This document shows, piece by piece, positions 60,511-64,000 of a DNA stretch of 64,000 nucleotides. The position numbers were made by a program, and so were the translations under genes. The stretch is from Paraphysoderma sedebokerense. Lineage: Eukaryota > Blastocladiomycota > Physodermatomycetes > Physodermatales > Physodermataceae. The stretch covers positions 33,502 through 97,501 of the forward strand of contig JAHLJZ010000087.1 in assembly GCA_025602915.1 (NCBI GenBank). The letters are read 5' to 3'. Positions within the stretch are counted from its first letter, which is position 1. The number at the start of each line of letters is the position of its first letter. The notes beneath the pieces were generated by a model. It was given only the letters and a program-made list of their open reading frames with translations, was not told the origin of the DNA and made no database searches.

Positions 60511-61829
60511 ATGGTGGAAAGCAAACCTTCAAATGCTCCGGAGCATTGCCCCGGTACAGACAACGAGTTGGCGGGGAAAGCTGCTGCTTGTGCTGGATGT
60601 CCCAACCAGAACATATGCGCTACAACCCCTAAAGGACCTGACCCTGGTAAATTCAGAATATTGTCAATTTCGGCGACGTTTAAGTATTGATTGCCCATCT
60701 CATTTAGCAATTCCGCTGATTAACGAGAGGATGGAGAACATCCGACACAAGATTTTGATCCTATCTGGAAAAGGCGGAGTGGGGAAAAGCACATTTACTT
60801 CTCAGCTGGCATTCGCATTGTCAAATGATGATGAGGTGCAGGTACATAATTGATCATCTCTTTGAATAGCTTTCTTTATACCTTGACTTGCCTAGTTTAA
60901 CTCCTTTAATTGACGCTCTGGACAGGTCGGGCTCGTGGACGTAGATATTTGCGGGCCATCAATTCCTAAAATTATGGGTTTGGAAGGAGAACAGATTCAT
61001 CAGAGTAGTAGTGGGTGGTCGCCTGTTTATTTAGAAGATAATCTCGCCGTTATGTCGATTGGATTTATGTTGCAGAATCAAGACGATGCTATCATATGGA
61101 GAGGACCGAAGAAAAATGGTTTGATCACTCATCTTGCTTATTAGTTGTTGATACTAAACTAATCATTAGTTCATTAATGTATTGCCTCTTTTCGTCATAA
61201 AGGCCTGATTAAGCAGTTCCTAAAAGATGTCGAGTGGGGCCCACTCGATTTCCTCTTAATCGACACACCTCCTGGAACTTCTGACGAGCATCTGTCAATT
61301 GTTCAGTTCCTCAAGGAAGCAGGAATAGACGGGGCAATTGTGATAACGACACCTCAGGAGGTGGCCCTCCAAGATGTGAGAAAGGAGATAAACTTTTGTA
61401 GGAAAGTCGGTATACCCATCTTGGGGGTCGTGGAGAACATGCGAGGATTTGTATGCCCTGGATGTAAGGTAAGGAAGCCAAGCGGCCATTCCTAGTTTTT
61501 AGATTTTACCGATTCATTTCTAATTCGCTGTTCTTATGCAGAACGAATCCCAGATCTTCCTTCCATCCACCGGAGGAGCTCAGAAAATGTGCGAGGAACT
61601 GAATCTCCGTTTGCTGGGCTCGATACCACTGGATCCACGAATTGCAAAGTCATGCGACCACGGTGTTTCCTTTATGGATGAATTCCCGGATTCACCCGCG
61701 ACAGAAGCTCTAGAAAAAATTGTTGAGGGTAAGTTTAATCGTTTACACTCCATTGAATGCTAGCATTTGAATATAATGTGACGATACGACCTCTATTTCT
61801 TCTCAGGAATCAAATCCACATTGAATTAG
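60511..61829 (+). CDS. NBP35: NUBP1/Nbp35 Fe-S assembly ATPase, copy 2
   Basis: Exact second copy of 52927-54245 including introns, the N-terminal four-Cys cluster motif, deviant Walker A GKGGVGKS and CPxC. Shares the divergent CACGTG promoter (60387) with SET copy 2. Confidence 0.8.
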
Positions 61830-62152
61830 CACCGTTTGAACTGCGACTCAATAAACCTCTTTCTTGAATGGCCTGGTGACTGAAACAAATTGACGGTCAA
61901 GGAAAGCCAAGTACTCGTCACGATAATATCAATGTAGATACGATTGAAAGCCAATATTCTTTATCTTTTCGTATAGTTATCTGTATATGGTACACGTAAA
62001 GGGAGAAATGATTTTGGATTCATCAATTGCCTTGGGTTGGAAATATATTTTAGGAGTTAGGTACACTATGTTCAGGTTCTAATCATTGACATTGATACAA
62101 TAAAGTACTTCTCACATGGCAATTAATGCGGTAGTATATTTAACAAGTTGCA

Positions 62153-63134
62153 TCACTCTTCCTTGACTCCAACATCTCCGTCTTCACTTTTTACAGTTTT
62201 GGTCTCCGTATCTAAAGCATTTGCTGGTACCATTTTCCCATTCTGATATTTGAACACATCCCCATCCCCCACGTTATAGCGATAATAGTTATTCGTTCCA
62301 GCAACATTAATTGCCTTTCTCAAAGTGATGTTGACCCTCGGAAATGCTTTCGATCGCTTCGGAATTGAATGATCCCAGTTACTTTGTGTCGGACCTTGCA
62401 TTATGATCAAGTCACCATTTTGAAGCGTAAATGATTTTTTACGACCGTGATTTGATTTTTGGCGGAGAAAAAAGTCTCGGGTACCTCCTACGGTATTAGG
62501 GCCACGGTATGAACAAGAATGAATTAACTTATACTTAGAAAGTGCGAACAGAGGAAATAAATGATATACCTAATGAAAGAGAGGCGATAGTAGGGTTTGG
62601 TCCTAAAAACGATTCATCATCGCTATGATACGCTATACTGTTACTCCCATCTTCATAAAAATTGATCAACACAAAATTAAATTTATCCCCTGTCACTTCC
62701 TCCACTTTTTCTTTATACTTTCTCAATACATCGGGAATCGGTACGGGTTCTATCTTGTAAACTGAAGGCGGACTGTTGGTTTCGTCGATTCCAAAGACAG
62801 TTGTATACCGCGGTGTAACAATTTGGCGACCTCGAGAGCGATAGGTTACCCTGTGCCATGGTAGTTCTGCTAGACAGTAATTGTAGAACGCGGTTGCGGT
62901 TGCAGGAGAAAGGAAGGAATTGTAGTAAACTAGGTCGAGGTCTTGTTCCCGAATGATGGATTTGTTTTGTAGTTGAATGCCATTGTCAAAATCTATAGAC
63001 TCATTTTTTGTCGTTGGGGACGGAAATGATGAAGGGATATCCAGTTTTGTATCCTCAGTCTTTGTACGTTTTGATGGGAGCCGGGCGGTAGAATCATATT
63101 CTCCAGACAAACTTCGTTTCTGTATAGATGTCAT
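62153..63134 (-). CDS. ALKBH2/3-type dioxygenase, copy 2
   Basis: Exact second copy of 54569-55550 with all iron and 2-oxoglutarate ligands intact. Confidence 0.8.
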
Positions 63135-64000
63135 GAATATGCGGATACTGCTTCAATGGACTGCGAATGCAAATTCAGAGGTGTCTCGCCAAACCATATC
63201 AGATCGTAACGATATTAAAGTACACGCATTCATTCTGCCCTTGTGATGTGATGTGATGTCATATCTGGTCCGACGAGGCTACGATCGCCATTTCGTGAGC
63301 GAATATTTCATTCGTACCGCTTTGTCTAAATATTCTCATTTTTGCAAAATAATAGGAACTTACAACAATGTATTCTCCAATGGGACCGGAAAGTTATGTG
63401 AACCCTGCCCACAAGGTTACTTGCCATATGTAATTGTTTGTTATTCGGACTGCTTGTTAATGACTTATTTTCATGTCTTGCTATAGGGGCGACATGCAAG
63501 TAACTGAGATTCAGTTTGATGTCATTTCTATGCCATTCATATAAATACCGCTACTAACATCGAAGCAAAAGAACGAACGGATCAGTTTCCCCGTCCCTAT
63601 ATATGACTGGTGGAGAACTGAAAAGTAACAACACGATTACCTTCTTGCCGTGTATCCCTGTGTGTTATCCTCTCCTTCTATTTGTGCTATTTTGGACACA
63701 ACTGACGTTGAGCTGTTGCTTCAAGCCCCAAGCTTGCCCTGGTGCAAGTAGAATCCGTAATACGGAAACTGGTTTGAATTTGTATTGGTGTTCTTGAGGA
63801 TAATGGTCTTTCCATAATTCTCAATGGCTTTAATTTCTCGCGATTCCATTGAGTCTATGCAGTCGAAACGGACAGTTCGTTCAAGCCCAATTATTTTTCA
63901 ATATGTTAAAATGCTTTTAATATACTGTACGAATTTCTTAAGGGAGTGCATGAAAAGGAATGCAAATTGCGACATGTTGCGCGACAATCGGACGGCAATG
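63135..64000. other. copy 2 of 55551-56416
   Basis: Same sequence as the end of copy 1, including the possible micropeptide (63368-63507). The window ends here. Confidence 0.4.

Larger units (their letters stand above)
56417..64000 (+). repeat. 7,584-bp tandem unit, copy 2
   Basis: Identical in every frame to 48833-56416. Its last base (64000) corresponds exactly to 56416, and it coincides with the end of the window, so its true right limit cannot be seen. Either a fresh tandem duplication or an assembly/padding artefact. Confidence 0.95.

Overview
This is nuclear DNA from a fungus. Nearly every gene is split by short introns (mostly 50-110 bp, GTAAGT/GTATGT donors, YAG acceptors, CTAAC/CTAAT branch-like sites). 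The gene set is typical eukaryotic housekeeping with fungal-style spacing, and base composition looks moderately AT-rich. A mitochondrion-targeted coproporphyrinogen oxidase, a lipoxygenase-like gene, a two-domain mannose-6-phosphate-receptor-type protein and an RWDD2 homologue would fit an early-diverging lineage such as Mucoromycota. That placement is inference. CDS entries below span start to stop codon, with exons described in the text. Splice sites were read by eye.

Layout, left to right: 3'-truncated SPO22/ZIP4-like gene (-), beta-carbonic anhydrase 1 (-), RPL10 (+), PP2A scaffold subunit (+), unknown 326-aa protein (+), two-domain MRH receptor (-), small hypothetical gene (+), coproporphyrinogen III oxidase (+), divergent membrane-anchored lipoxygenase-like gene (+), beta-carbonic anhydrase 2 (+), protein tyrosine phosphatase (+), RWDD2-like (-), TMEM208/SND2-like (-), unknown (-), CSTF2/Rna15 (-), small probable mitochondrial protein (+), RluA-type pseudouridine synthase (-), carnitine carrier (-), small heat-shock protein with a huge repetitive tail (+), RPL15 (+), GID9/MAEA (-), PAB1 (+), then a Cys-rich module protein followed by RBM22/Slt11 (-), SET/NAP1 (-), NUBP1/Nbp35 (+) and an ALKBH2/3-like dioxygenase (-).

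Positions 48833-56416 (7,584 bp) reappear as 56417-64000, so the last five genes are present twice (the Cys-rich gene only as a 3' fragment the second time). The second copy ends exactly on the last base of the window. A tail repeated to fill a fixed length would look the same, so I treat the duplication as suspect until checked.

Functional themes: translation and RNA processing (RPL10, RPL15, PAB1, CSTF2, RBM22, pseudouridine synthase), mitochondria and metabolism (carnitine carrier, heme synthesis, Fe-S assembly), CO2 hydration, and protein quality control (sHSP, GID9). A CACGTG palindrome recurs in at least six promoters. No tRNA, rRNA, CRISPR array or transposase gene was recognised.
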